From Tenodera sinensis (lineage: Eukaryota; Arthropoda; Insecta; Mantodea; Mantidae): DNA of 64,000 nt. The DNA lies in NCBI GenBank assembly GCA_030765045.1, contig CM060966.1, positions 64,708,921 to 64,772,920 on the forward strand. The letters run 5' to 3'. Position 1 is the first letter of the stretch; each line of letters opens with the position of its first letter. Both the position numbers and the translations under genes were made by a program. The notes under the pieces were generated by a model that was given only the letters and a program-made list of their open reading frames with translations, was not told the DNA's origin and did no database searches. Below are positions 10,618 to 21,013 of the stretch, piece after piece.

Positions 10618-11853
10618 GACAACACGCGCTCGCCATTCTGGAAAGGAACAGACTGATATTGTATGAGAAGTATCATATTAGGAAGGACACACCTTACACC
10701 GCCCGGTCATTGTACAGGTCACTGTGAAAGCACTGGCGCCAAACACTGTCACTACAAATCACTGGCCACTGTCACATCAGAGAGCACAATTCTGTTTTTC
10801 CGGGACGGGAGAGACGATGCACAGCTCCTTGGGCGTACTGATCCCTCGTTGTTCCAGAGAAATTAACCAATTCTGGGTTTGAGCATGTGGATACCCTCTC
10901 GTTGCAATCAGGCGTTGAGAAAGTCAAAACCCAAAACGTGGGCCACACACAAGCCCCTTCATATTCCATCGTCACCTCCCTGGCCTCCAGGAATCTCCAT
11001 TGCGGGCCTTACCGCTGCAGTAGCACTCCATATAGATGGTAACAGCCAGGCTTAACATTACACAATGCCAAACTGCGGTGGTTAGGTGCTTTCCGGACAG
11101 GTTACGAACAGGAGCTGGCGAGGCTGTAACACGGAACAAACCCAACAGAAACGGAACAACACGCAGGCTTCAAATAGGCTGCTGCCCCAAAATAACATCT
11201 CGGGGTAAATTAAACTGAATAAATGAAGGGTTTTTACAGAACTGTGGATGACATCAAATACATAAATAGCAGTAAATTAAAAAATTTGAATCAATTTATA
11301 ATCAACAAGCGTGATAACGTACCATAAACTGTTTAATGAACATAACAATATAAGAACAATTTAAACGAACTTGAATAAATTTAAATATAATTTCTTCCAA
11401 ATGACAGTTTAAAACAGGCTAAACAATATATATACAAGTTAAACAAAATAAACAAGGCCTTGTATCAATAAATGCGCATAAAACAAAATCCCTACTGGCC
11501 AGACAACACAAGAGTACAAACACGAAATACACATAATTACTACACAAGACACACACCGCAAGCACGCAGCAAACATCCCATAAATACTCCCCAAACATAC
11601 CACACCAAACACCTCACACCGCTTCCATACAAAGACGCACGAAAACAAATTACACTTTCGCGCACAATGCCGACTCCACACGCCCGGCAGAAACTAACTA
11701 CAGGAGCGCCGTAGAGGTATACAGCCCGGCGCACACATGGCACGCTCCAACATAAACAAACACCCACATTCAAAACAAAACAGTTCATTCACAACATAAA
11801 CATACAGGAGTAAACAAAGGAAACCCATACACATACTGAAAACAGATACCAAA
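10618..11853 (-). other. E 3' non-coding region
   Basis: About 1.2 kb between the integrase stop and the polypurine tract. I see no env-like frame; the open frames here are short, differ between strands and have no recognisable domain. Bases 11220-11460 are A/T-rich. It is treated as a long 3' UTR. Confidence 0.5.
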
Positions 11854-14800
11854 CTACTGGAAGGGTTTCAATTGTGAGACGTGAGCTCTCCTTTCTTGGC
11901 CCGTGCGGAGGTCCCTTAAGCGCACAGAAACATTTTTGAAGATACTGATAATCTCGTACGGCCCTACGTATCTAGGAGCCAACTTCGCTGCATAAGCATT
12001 TTGCTTAGAAGATTGAGTGTACAGCTTACACAGTACTTTCTGGCCAACGGCATAAGGTGAAGGCCGTTTATTTTCATCATACCGCTTCTTTACCTGGGCA
12101 GGTGACTTCTTCAAATTCCGAAAAGCGGCCTTCCATACTCTACATATTTCCTCGCGAGTAATATTCTGGGGAAGTAAATCTTCCAAACGCCAAAGGTTAG
12201 ACAGCGGAGAGTTAGGTATATAGGCTAACATAAGCTGATGAGGGGTAACGCCATGTGATTCGTGTCGAGCCGAATTAAACTCCAACTGCAACCGAGACAA
12301 ATTAGTGTCCCACTTAGTATGATTATCATGGTGAAAGGCTATTAATGCTGATTTGAGGTTCCTGTTAAATCTTTCGGCATGGGAAGGACGGGGGTAATAA
12401 GGGGTGGTAGTAATGGTTTTAATGCCCCAACTAAAACAGAAATTTCTAAAGGCGAAAGAAGTAAATTGAGTGGCGTTGTCTGTTACCAAATAATGAGGGG
12501 CTCCAAAAGCCGCAAATACTGAAGAGAGAACCTTGACTACCCCTCGTGTATTCGCTTTCGGTAAGGCCGACATCCATACAAACTTACTAAACGAATCTAC
12601 TACGACTAACGCATACGTATTCCCCTGGGCTGAACGAGGAAAAGGGCCGATAAAATCCACAAATAATTTTTCCAGGGTCTACTTGCCACCTCCGGTGCTA
12701 AACCCTTCCATACTGTACATTGCGCCGGTTTCGCCATTGCACAAAGTTGACACTGTCTAACTCGGGAAGCAATTTCTTTATTCATGCCCAGCCACACAAA
12801 ATATTCCCGAATCTTGTCTTTGGTCTTGGCTATTCCCAAATGCCCGCCTACAGGAGATGAATGGAAATATTCAAACACCATGGAAATTAAGGCCCGTGGC
12901 AAAACAACCTTGTTCTTGCCGTCGAAGGTAGCCTGGGTCATCAAAACACCCTCCTTCAAACAATAAGGGGTAACAACCTCACCAGCCTCAAGCCGACCAA
13001 TAAGGGCCTGCAGATCCGGATCTTTCCTCTGATGTGTGTGCAAACCCTCGAACAACTCCGGAAATTCACAGACGGCTAAAACATTTTCCTTTCCGCATTT
13101 ACATTCCCTCGGTTCTTCGAATACTCTTGTTAAGGCATCAGCCACACAATTTTCTGAACTACGTATATGTATCGGGACAAACTTAAAAGCTGAAATGCGT
13201 ACCCCCCAACGCGCTAACCTGCCTGTAGATCGCGGTGAGGCCAACGACCACGTTAGCGCCTGGTTATCGCACTCAAGAGTAAACTCAACATGCTCCAGAT
13301 ATTCGCGGTATTTTTCTAAACCAAATACCACAGCCAAAGTTTCAAGTTCGTAAACTGAATACTTCCGCTCGGCTGGAGTAAGGGTACGTGAACTATACCC
13401 AATAACCCTACGCCCCATAGGAAAATCCTGGAGCAAAACAGCAGCCACCTGAAGGATAAATCTACGTGAAAAATCAGGGAAAGCCAACACCGGGGGATTC
13501 ATTATGGCCTGTTTAAGGTCTTCAAAGGCATGCTGCTGTTCCTCACCCCACTTAAACGGAGTTCCCTTCCGCCGAAGACGGTTCAATGGTTCCGCCCGCG
13601 CTGCAAAATGCGGAATAAACTTGCTGAAAAAGTTCACCATGCCCACGTACCTGGCCAATGCCTTTACGGTTTTAGGGGGAGGAAAGTTACGTAGAACTTT
13701 GGTCCGCTCCGGATCAATCGTTATCCCAGCCGGAGATACAATATGACCTAAGAAAGAAATCTGTCCCGCAGCAAAGTTACACTTCTCTTTGCGCAAGGTA
13801 AGGCCTGCGCGCTCGAGCCGGTCAAAGACCTCCGCTAAATGTTGGCAATGGGTTTCAAAGTCTGGCGAGTAGACAACCACGTCATCTAGATAGTGATACA
13901 CATATTTAAACTTGTTGTCCGAAAATATTTCGTCTAATAACCGCGACAACACCTGAGCTCCAGTAGCAATTCCGAAGGGTACTCGTTGGAATTCATAAAG
14001 CCTCCATGGGACAGCAAAAGCCGTTAGTGGCTTAGACGACTCCGATAAGGGTACCTGGTAGTAGGCGCTATTCAAATCCAAACTAGTAAATACTTTGGCA
14101 CCCGCAAAATAATGCGCCGCCGAATTTAAATGTGGCATTGGTTGGGCCTCGATCTTTATCTTTTTGTTCAAGTGCCGGTAGTCCACCACTACCCTGAAAT
14201 CGTCCTTGCCCTTAGGGACCAGAAATACTGGACTACTATAAGTAGACGTGGACGGCCTGATCACTCCCTTTCGTAACATTTCGTCGATCTTTTTACGAAG
14301 AATAGCCATTTTAGGTGGGGTGACACGATATGGCGGTAACTTCACAGGGGTGTCGTCTGTTAGTTGTATGTCATACTCCACCAAATTTGTTACTCCTAAA
14401 CGGTCAGCAAACAACGACTCATGGTTCGCACAGAGTTGTTCGAGCGAACGGCCCTGCTCTTCTGTCAAATGAGGGAAAGCATTGCTAACGTCGCATATAT
14501 GGTGACGTAACCCGCTACTCTCCTCCAAAGGTACTTTGTTGATGACTTGACCGCACTGAAATGCAACTCGTTCGGAAGGGGCAAATGCAAAGGTGATTTC
14601 CCCATCCCGAAAATCAAGCCTTAGGCCGACTCTAGTCATAAAGTCCGAGCCTAAAATCAGTCGAAATGGCAGGTCCGGCAGAAGATAGAAATAGTGTTTC
14701 CACGTAAAACGCGAAATACGCATGGTCAACAGAACCTTGGCATTCACCTGAAATTTATGACCATTTACAGACACGCACCCAACGCTACACTGCCGCGGTT

Positions 14801-14990
14801 TGCCCGAGAATTTAGTAAGATAGCTATAATAAAACTCCTCGTGTACCAAAGAGCATTAACTTCCCGAGTCCAAGAGAGCGATTAACTGTCGTTTCCCGAC
14901 AGTCACCTGTACTGTCGGCTTCAAATTAAAGGGCTTGGCTATTATCCGACGGAATATCCGACAACAGGCAGAAATTCCGCAAGGGGCTCG
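11854..14990 (-). pseudogene. E pol: protease, RT, RNase H, integrase (broken)
   Basis: Reading from the right: a protease with ALLDSGS (active-site Asp) followed at once by an in-frame TAA near 14855, and a GSDFM flap region. The RT has FRVVVDYRHLN, a TSLDLNSAYYQVPL block, PFGIATGAQ and YHYLDDVVVYS (catalytic Asp pair). In RNase H, FILQV runs straight into AAVLLQDF, so the segment carrying the first catalytic Asp is deleted in frame. The integrase keeps an H-H-C-C zinc finger (HLGIAKTK...CQLCAMAKP), then a frameshift near 12655-12675. The catalytic core has Asp in MDFIGPF, Asp in VTDNATQF and Glu in HAERFNRNLK. A C-terminal chromatin-binding-like end (YVGPYEII) follows. Gypsy domain order; non-functional. 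Confidence 0.92.
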
Positions 14991-14993
14991 TTG

Positions 14994-16208
14994 TCAATCT
15001 TGGCGCCTTTGACCGTCTACACCCACGGGTAGTAAAACGCCACCACGCTTCCTGGCTACCGTGCATTGTCTAACCAAATGCTCAGGAGAACCACATCTAA
15101 AGCAAGATCCTGGTGAGCGAAAACTATTTCGAGCTAAATCTCCGCGGTTAGTCTGCCGCGGCTCAAATCGAACACCATGCAGAGGAACTTGCAATGATTC
15201 GCGGTTTCGTGCCGCATTTGACGCCTCATACTCTGCCAAGATCGGCAATAGCCCCTCTAAATCTTTAAACGTAGCAGGACAAGAGCTAAATACCAAAAGA
15301 GAACGTACCTCCGGGGTCAACCTCGTAATAATGATGTCACAGATCTGCGGTTCGCTATCCGGCAACCGTAGTATACGCGCAAACAACTTAACGCTGCTAA
15401 TGTACTCGAAGAAAGACTCTCCTAACCCCTGGGGTTTCAAATAATGATCTTGAATTAATGTATGTAGCTCCCGACGAGGAATGAAACACTTCAATACACT
15501 GTCATGCAATTCAGAGACTGGATCAACACATCCCTTAATACGCCCAATTATACTGCGCACCGCGTCACCCCCTTTTGACATCACTACTTCAAGCAGCTGC
15601 CAACCGAGAACTTCGCATAACTCAGCGCAATCCTTAGCTCTTACCAGGAACTTCAGAAATTCAAGAGCTGTAAGAACATCAACAACCTTAAAGACTTCAT
15701 AAGGTTCAACCAACTGTTGTAAGGGATGAAGTAACTTTAGCGGTTTAAAGGCCATCATTTGAGACGTCAAAGTTGGTGTGACAGTAGCCGACTCGGCCCG
15801 ATCCCCTTTCTGAGCAAGCACTTCTAAATATCTCCTAAACTGCCCCTTCAGCTCGGGTAAGTCAACCCCGAACTTAACCTTAGGACAATATCTTTGGAAA
15901 TATTCAATCCGCTGCACATAATGCAAGATCCTGGCTGTCAAACGCTTCACCTGCGCTTTCGAAAACCCCGAACCAATACTCGAATCGGAGAACAACTCTT
16001 CAAATTCCAGCCGTGCGGCCTCACATAATGACGGTGATTCAGTTACCAACAAATGTTTGTCCGGCAACACAACATAATCGTTATCCTTCACGCTACGAAG
16101 TGCGTCTAATAGGGCCGGAACGTCTGCCGACGATAAATCATCACGTCCACGAATCCCCAACTCAAATAGTATTTCGTTCTTACGCAACAGCTGAAAGTCA
16201 CTCGACAT
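14994..16208 (-). CDS. gag: E gag, 404 aa, open
   Basis: This is an uninterrupted frame starting MSSDFQLLRKNE. The middle contains a Gag capsid-like helical region (LLHPLQQLVEPYEVFKVVDVL, then FLKFLVRAKDCAEL, and SFFEYISSVKLFARIL), which assembles the retrotransposon particle. Near the C-terminus is one CCHC zinc knuckle, CFRCGSPEHLVRQC, for RNA packaging. The stop at 14994 lies just before the protease frame, so pol is probably made by frameshifting. The first ~156 residues are duplicated at 9450-9918. The start is chosen as the ATG shared by both copies. This is the only clearly intact ORF of element E. Confidence 0.85.
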   Translation of the reverse strand: MSSDFQLLRKNEILFELGIRGRDDLSSADVPALLDALRSVKDNDYVVLPDKHLLVTESPSLCEAARLEFEELFSDSSIGSGFSKAQVKRLTARILHYVQRIEYFQRYCPKVKFGVDLPELKGQFRRYLEVLAQKGDRAESATVTPTLTSQMMAFKPLKLLHPLQQLVEPYEVFKVVDVLTALEFLKFLVRAKDCAELCEVLGWQLLEVVMSKGGDAVRSIIGRIKGCVDPVSELHDSVLKCFIPRRELHTLIQDHYLKPQGLGESFFEYISSVKLFARILRLPDSEPQICDIIITRLTPEVRSLLVFSSCPATFKDLEGLLPILAEYEASNAARNRESLQVPLHGVRFEPRQTNRGDLARNSFRSPGSCFRCGSPEHLVRQCTVARKRGGVLLPVGVDGQRRQD

Positions 16209-16268
16209 GGTTAATCAAAACAATAACCCAATACTCAATTTAACTGCCCCACTCGACCACAAGATAAA

Positions 16269-16284
16269 CCACGCTCTGCTACCA
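16269..16284 (-). other. E primer-binding site (initiator-Met tRNA type)
   Basis: On the - strand the sequence five bases inside the 5' LTR is TGGTAGCAGAGCGTGG. Its first 11 bases match the complement of the 3' end of animal initiator methionine tRNA (CTCTGCTACCA); later bases deviate. An identical copy is at 9978-9993. Confidence 0.65.
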
Positions 16285-16289
16285 TTTAT

Positions 16290-16890
16290 TGCACCATAGG
16301 GGCGTAGGTACAATCGTGAAAGGGGGGGGGGGAGGAATTGAAGAGAAGAGACCACTAAAAATTTCAAGAACTATAACATTTATGGATCAATAAATTATAC
16401 ATTTGTTAACAGGAATGATTAATTGGTATAGAAAACCTTTAAACAGAAATGGAAACCGAAACATACAATAGAAATACAGGTAAAAACAAACCAATTTACA
16501 TAACCCCATTCAACTCTCCCTCAAAGCGAGGAGTTGGGCAGTCTTCAAGCCTATCTGAAAATGCCTAAATGATTCGCGTGGATATCCTACGGGTTACAAG
16601 AATTACTTGTTACAAGATTACATTTAATTCGTCCGCATTAGAAGCACCTCCCAGGCAAGTAACGGTCTGAAAACCAATCTGTAATTCACGGCCTGAGCCT
16701 TAGTTAAAACCAAACAACAGGACCACTTACCCTGCACGCCGAGAAAGGAGCACTCCGACTGCCTGTCCCTACAACCGCGAGACCGAGAGGAAACCCAAAG
16801 AAAAAACACTAGCGCATCCCAGCGGGGAAAACAAGAGTCGCGAAACAAAAGGAGGTGCCATAATAAAACAAAATAAGTGCGATCAGCACA
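16290..16890 (-). repeat. E 5' LTR
   Basis: 601 bp with TG...CA ends on the - strand, the partner of 9999-10599. The right boundary is where the two copies diverge after gatcagcaca. Sequence to the right (cagtgctcagccagggcc) is C-element ORF1, so this end lies inside C1. Confidence 0.93.
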
Positions 16891-17187
16891 CAGTGCTCAG
16901 CCAGGGCCAAGACCCATCAGACACCCGGCCCTGGTTCAAACAGGCACCTCCTTTGCGGGAGTTACCGGAGGGCAAGAGGCACCAGTGCCACCACAGAATG
17001 GTCCCCCTCCACTACCCCAACTGGTGATTTGAGTGGGATAAAAGGCTTATTAAACCTGTTCAAAGATCTAAATTTGCCATCACTAATGATGAAGGCGCAG
17101 CCTTTTCTGGCCAAATTCAAGAGCTGCAGCAGCACTTGGGAGAAAATAGAGACCATCATATGTCTCCTCTCAACCCTTTTAGAATAA
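16891..17187 (+). pseudogene. C1 ORF1 C-terminal end
   Basis: The segment aligns with the end of ORF1 in C2: Pro-rich sequence (PPQNGPPPLPQ), then a helical tail LFKDLNLPSLMM...KFKSCSSTWEKIETIICLLSTLLE, ending TAA at 17185-17187. The ORF2 start ATG (17188) follows directly in the arrangement TAAATGG, as in C2. The upstream zinc-knuckle region is missing because of element E. Frames shift at least once near the left end. Confidence 0.7.
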
Positions 17188-19902
17188 ATGGCCCAAGTAA
17201 GGGGAGGCACAACTTTAACCCGCGCACTCCTGTGGAATGCAGATGGCATCCACAGGAAGCAACACGAACTTGAAATTTACCTACGGTGTAACAAAATTGA
17301 CGTCGCATTCATCTGCGAAACGAAATTAAAACACGAGCGCATGTTTAAGCTTCAGGGATATCAAATCTTTCGAAACGACAGAATTGGCAGACAAGGGGAG
17401 GGACTGCTATTTTGGTTAGAAATAATATTGCTCATGCTTCTGTTACGCTACCTGCAATGGCAGCGTTAGAGTGCACAGCTCTCAAAACACGTGTAAATAG
17501 TCAAACGGTGATGCTGGTAGCACTTTATCGGCCCCCCAACTCCCCAGACTTTATACGTGACCTCGAACAAATCCTCGCTTTAGAGGAGCATGTTATAATT
17601 GCAGGAGATTTCAATGCCCGGCACCCCTGGTGGTTTTCACGCCGGGCAAACGCGGCGGGAAATCTCCTGGTTGAACTTATAACTGATAATGACGACATTA
17701 AGGTACATCTTCCCCCAGATTCCACCTTTTGGCATCGATCAGGGCACTTTGACCCTGAGATTTTGGACATCGTACTAACAAAAAATGCGACACTGTTAAA
17801 TAACTTTACTGTGTATCACAGCCTGGACTCTGACCATCTTCCTGTGCATTTCGACATACAGGGTGGTATTTCAGCCGGTGCCTCTGGCCCTCGAAGGAGG
17901 GCTGAGACCGACTGGAATAAGTTTACCTTGGAAATGCACGGGATGGCGTAACCCAGATTGTCATACTATATCGAGGCAGAAATAGATGTCGCCATTGAAA
18001 ACTTTACTGCCTCGCTACACACAGCCAAGAGAAATACTACCACATACACCACAAGACCACCCGGTTTTTGCACGTACCCCGAGGTAGAGCAACTCATTGC
18101 GCGGAGACGACGTTTGACAAGACTGTCGCGGAACACCCGTCAGCCTGAATATAAAGTGCTAGCAAAATGGGTACGCAACGCCATTCGGAAACCAATTAAA
18201 ATCAACAAAACTGAACAGTGGGAAAACAAAATGCTGAGTACCACCCATTCGGACTCTTCCTTGTGGAAATTATTAAAGGCATTTAAAGTCTCCACGAACG
18301 TCAACTCCGCAACTGAGGCGCTGCGCACTCAAAGCGGCTTGCACTTCTCCGAAGAGGAGAAAGCCGAGGTCTTCGCTGACTGTCTACAAGACAGAGTCAC
18401 CGAAAACCCAGTGACCAACCGTGAAATAGAACGGGAGGTCCAGACATGGGTACAAACCTGGGTGGCGCAGAAGCAAGAGCAACAACTACCCATCATAACA
18501 CCGCAGGAAGTTTTCAAGCTCATTAGGAAATTGCCTAATGGGAAAGCTGCCGGCCCAGACAAAGTGACTAATGAGGAACTTAATCACCTTCCGACAAAAG
18601 CTCTGGTGCAACTAACAAAGATATTTAACGCCTGTTTGCAGCAAGGCTATTTCCCCTCTACTTGGAAACGAGCCAAGATTATCATGCTCCCAAAGCAAGG
18701 AAAAAGCACCAGACAACCACAAAACTACCGCCCCATTAGTCTCTTGTATACTATTGGTAAATTGCTCGAAAAATGTATCCTTTCTAGATTACAAAAACAA
18801 GTCTCGGCAACACATGAACTCTCAAATTCACAGTTTGGCTTTAGAAAAGGACATTCCACTGAACTACAACTCCTCAGATTAACTGATGACGTAACAGAGC
18901 AATTTAACAATGGGGCTTCAACGTTGGCGCTATTTCTGGACGTAGAAGCCGCATTTGACCGGTGCTGGCACAATGGCCTCATTTACAAATTGCACCACAA
19001 TTTCCCGGCTCTTCAAAATTACCTATACTTGCTCCACAATTTCCTAGAAAAACGGCAGTTTTACGTCCAAGTGGGCCGCTCCTCCTCACGGGAGCGAGTG
19101 ATGCGGGCTGGCGTCCCACAAGGGGCAATAATGTCCCCTTTTCTGTACATATTATTTACTAATGATTTCCCAGTGGACGCCAGATACAAGGTCGTCATGT
19201 ATGCTGACGACACTGCAATATACAACCACCATAGAAATCCACGTTTCGGCCTGGCAGAAATGTAACGTTATGTAAACAACTTCCTCTGATGGCAACATGA
19301 CTGGAAAATCAAAATTAATCCCGACAAATGCCAGCTGATTCACTTCTCTAAGCGGCATCACACTTTGGCAATGGACCTAACGGTGGGTGGTCAAATATTT
19401 CACTGCCGTCAGCAGGTTAAATACTTAGGTGTCACCATGGACCGCACAATGTGTTGGTCCACCCACATAAAAAATAGCGCCAATAAAGGCAGACAGCGGC
19501 TAAAGTTGTGCGCCCCCATCTTCCGTAGTAAACAGTTGCGACTGAAGTCAAAACTGATACTATATAGGTCATTTATTCTCTCGGTGGTCCTGTATGCATG
19601 TGTGGCCTGGGCCAATGCCTCCAAAACCGCCCTCAAACAACTCCAAAACCTCCAAAACCTCTCCCTCAGAAGAATCCTCTCTGCTCCACTCCTCACCACT
19701 AACCAAACTCTTCACCTCGAAACCCGCTATTGCTCGTTTTTCTATTGCCTCCGGGACGAACGGGATGTTCGTCCCGGAGGCAATAGAAAAACGAGCAATG
19801 GCGGCATGGACGCGCATTAGAAACCACGAGAATGACGTGATCGCCAATTTCGGCAAAGGCGAGCCGAAGCACCGCAAGCATACTAGGATCAAAATGTTCT
19901 AG
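17188..19902 (+). pseudogene. C1 ORF2: endonuclease and reverse transcriptase (broken)
   Basis: The start is MAQVRGGTTLTRALLWNADGI. Endonuclease motifs: WNADGI, ICETKL, DRIGRQG, ALYRPPNS, IAGDFNARHPWW, LDIVLTKN, SLDSDHLPV. RT motifs: NYRPISLLYTIGKLLEK, SQFGFRKGHSTELQL, LDVEAAFDRCWH, AGVPQGAIMSPFLYILFTND, MYADDTAIY. Lesions: a frameshift near 17395, TAA at 17949-17951, TAA at 19263-19265, TGA at 19287-19289 and a perfect palindrome at 19729-19799 that replaces normal coding sequence and shifts the frame. The C-terminus after it (GKGEPKHRKHTRIKMF) matches C2. Confidence 0.88.
19729..19799. repeat. Perfect 33-bp palindrome with 5-nt loop inside C1 ORF2
   Basis: The arms at 19729-19761 and 19767-19799 are exact reverse complements, separated by gggat. 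In C2 (around 25240-25300) the same place has ordinary coding sequence with no palindrome. The right arm is the native sequence (PEAIEKRA), while the left arm is an inverted copy that replaced the original. On single-stranded DNA or RNA this would form a very stable hairpin. Confidence 0.95.
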
Positions 19903-20393
19903 AAGCGGCTCGGCTCGCCGACTAATGCGCGTCCACACAGCCTCGTTCCTAGGCCACATACATGTTCCGGCAGAGGCCCTCGCCTCGGAAAACATTCAGG
20001 AGCTGCCACCGTGGGACAGTGTATATACGAAGTGTAAATAGTGCAGTGCGCTGGGACGCATATCTCTGGTGTGCCCAGTGAAGATGTATGTATGTGTGTG
20101 AGTGTGTGTGTGCGTGGGTGAATGCGTGCGTGTATGTGTCTGTAAATAATTTGTAAATATGTACATATGTATATATAACAGAAAGATGAAACAGAACTCA
20201 AAAAAGACAAAAGAAAACTATTCTCGGTGACCTACAGACGGTCACCGTATGGGTTTTTGTATATACCGAAAAAAAAGTGTAAATATGAACAAAGCCAACT
20301 GTAAAAAAATGTTAAATATAGCCTGTAAGCCGGGCCCACTGTACCGGCACCAGGCCAATACTTCTCTAATAAACACCTTGAACTTGAACAGAA
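19903..20393 (+). other. C1 3' UTR with GT-rich stretch and repeat tail
   Basis: Non-coding. A GT microsatellite lies at about 20080-20140. Near the end are a gcctgtaagccgggccc block and a taccggcaccaggc block, which also occur in C2, in the 87-nt tag and in the fragment at 39613-40000, so they are the conserved 3' end of the family. The tail is two cttgaa units rather than poly(A). Confidence 0.75.
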
Positions 20394-20400
20394 CATTCCG

Positions 20401-20487
20401 TTAATGTTAATTTTAGCCTGTAAGACGGGCACTTCTGTACCGGCACCAGGCAAATGTTTTCTTTAATAAAATAAGTCTAAGTCAAAA
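20401..20487 (+). repeat. Short duplicate of the C-family 3' end between C1 and C2
   Basis: These 87 bases (ttaatgttaattttagcc through ataagtctaagtc) match the last ~85 bases of C2 (about 25838-25920) almost exactly, with one difference in the cgggc block. The piece sits exactly between the 3' end of C1 and the 5' UTR of C2, and is bordered on both sides by aacattccg. It resembles the 3'-end tags found at the 5' ends of Drosophila telomeric elements, or it could be an extremely truncated separate insertion. Confidence 0.85.
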
Positions 20488-20623
20488 CATTCCGATGAGA
20501 GTGTGAGAGAGGAGCTGGCAGAGAGAGCGGTCCGAAAAACCAGTAAGCGCGAACTTCGGAGAGCGCGGCAACCGGCCCGCCAGTGACCGGGAACGTACAC
20601 GGCCATTACCGTACACTGGAACT

Positions 20624-20741
20624 ACACTTTCCCGATGTATTCCCGGGGGGAGAACAAAGTGTAGTTGCCAGCACAACTTACAGTGTTTTTCCCGTAGTTA
20701 TTCCCGGGAGAATTTACACTTTCCCGAAGTTATTCTCGGGA
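20624..20741 (+). repeat. Three imperfect repeats with inverted CCCG/CGGG cores in the C2 5' UTR
   Basis: Units at 20624-20648, 20681-20709 and 20716-20741 share the pattern (a)cactttcccg-(5-8 nt)-tt-tcccggga. Each unit is itself a short inverted repeat (tcccg...cggga). Their position before ORF1 is where internal promoters or RNA structures of Jockey elements act. A regulatory role is inferred from location only. Confidence 0.6.
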
Positions 20742-21013
20742 GGATTGAAAGTGTATTATGCAGACGTGTTTATAGTGGTTTATTTTGTGTAACTATTTTA
20801 TGGAGTGTACATATCAATTCTTTCAAGTGAAGTGTAAACAGTGTTGTACATATGTCTGAGCAGTGTATATAATTTTCGTGTTTCCTGTGTATATTATTTA
20901 ATCAGTGCTTTAGTTTATGGATAGTGACAGTGACACAGTGTTTGTGATATCCTTAGCGACAAGTATAGCGTGGGGCGCGCCTGGCGTTCCCCCGCGCACA
21001 AGACAGTGAAAAC

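Larger units (their letters stand above)
9999..16890 (-). mobile_element. Ty3/Gypsy LTR retrotransposon E
   Basis: The element is bounded by two 601-bp LTRs (9999-10599 and 16290-16890) with TG...CA ends. Inside it has a primer site next to the right LTR, gag, then protease, RT, RNase H and integrase in Gypsy order, a ~1.2-kb 3' region and a polypurine tract next to the left LTR. The right LTR abuts the ORF1 C-terminus of C1. The left side continues into a second partial copy instead of flanking DNA, so no target duplication can be matched. The LTRs differ at about two positions by eye, so insertion was recent, yet pol is already broken. Confidence 0.93.
16891..20393 (+). mobile_element. Jockey-clade retrotransposon C1, 5' part lost at E
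   Basis: It holds the last ~98 codons of ORF1, all of ORF2 (broken), and a 3' UTR with GT repeats that ends in a short repeat tail (cttgaacttgaac) rather than poly(A). It is colinear with the full-length copy C2. Its 5' portion should lie beyond element E, but the DNA there is D, not C, so the insertion site has been rearranged or truncated. The tail is followed by agaacattccg and then by an 87-nt duplicate of a C 3' end. Confidence 0.88.

Noticed and set aside
11439..11788. Cys/Val-rich frames on the - strand that might suggest an env or membrane protein of E
   Set aside because: Overlapping frames in low-complexity AC-rich DNA, with no signal peptide plus fusion or transmembrane arrangement typical of env.
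20100..20260. Possible CRISPR or satellite array from repeated tgtgtg and gtgaat units
   Set aside because: Simple GT-rich sequence without regular spacers.
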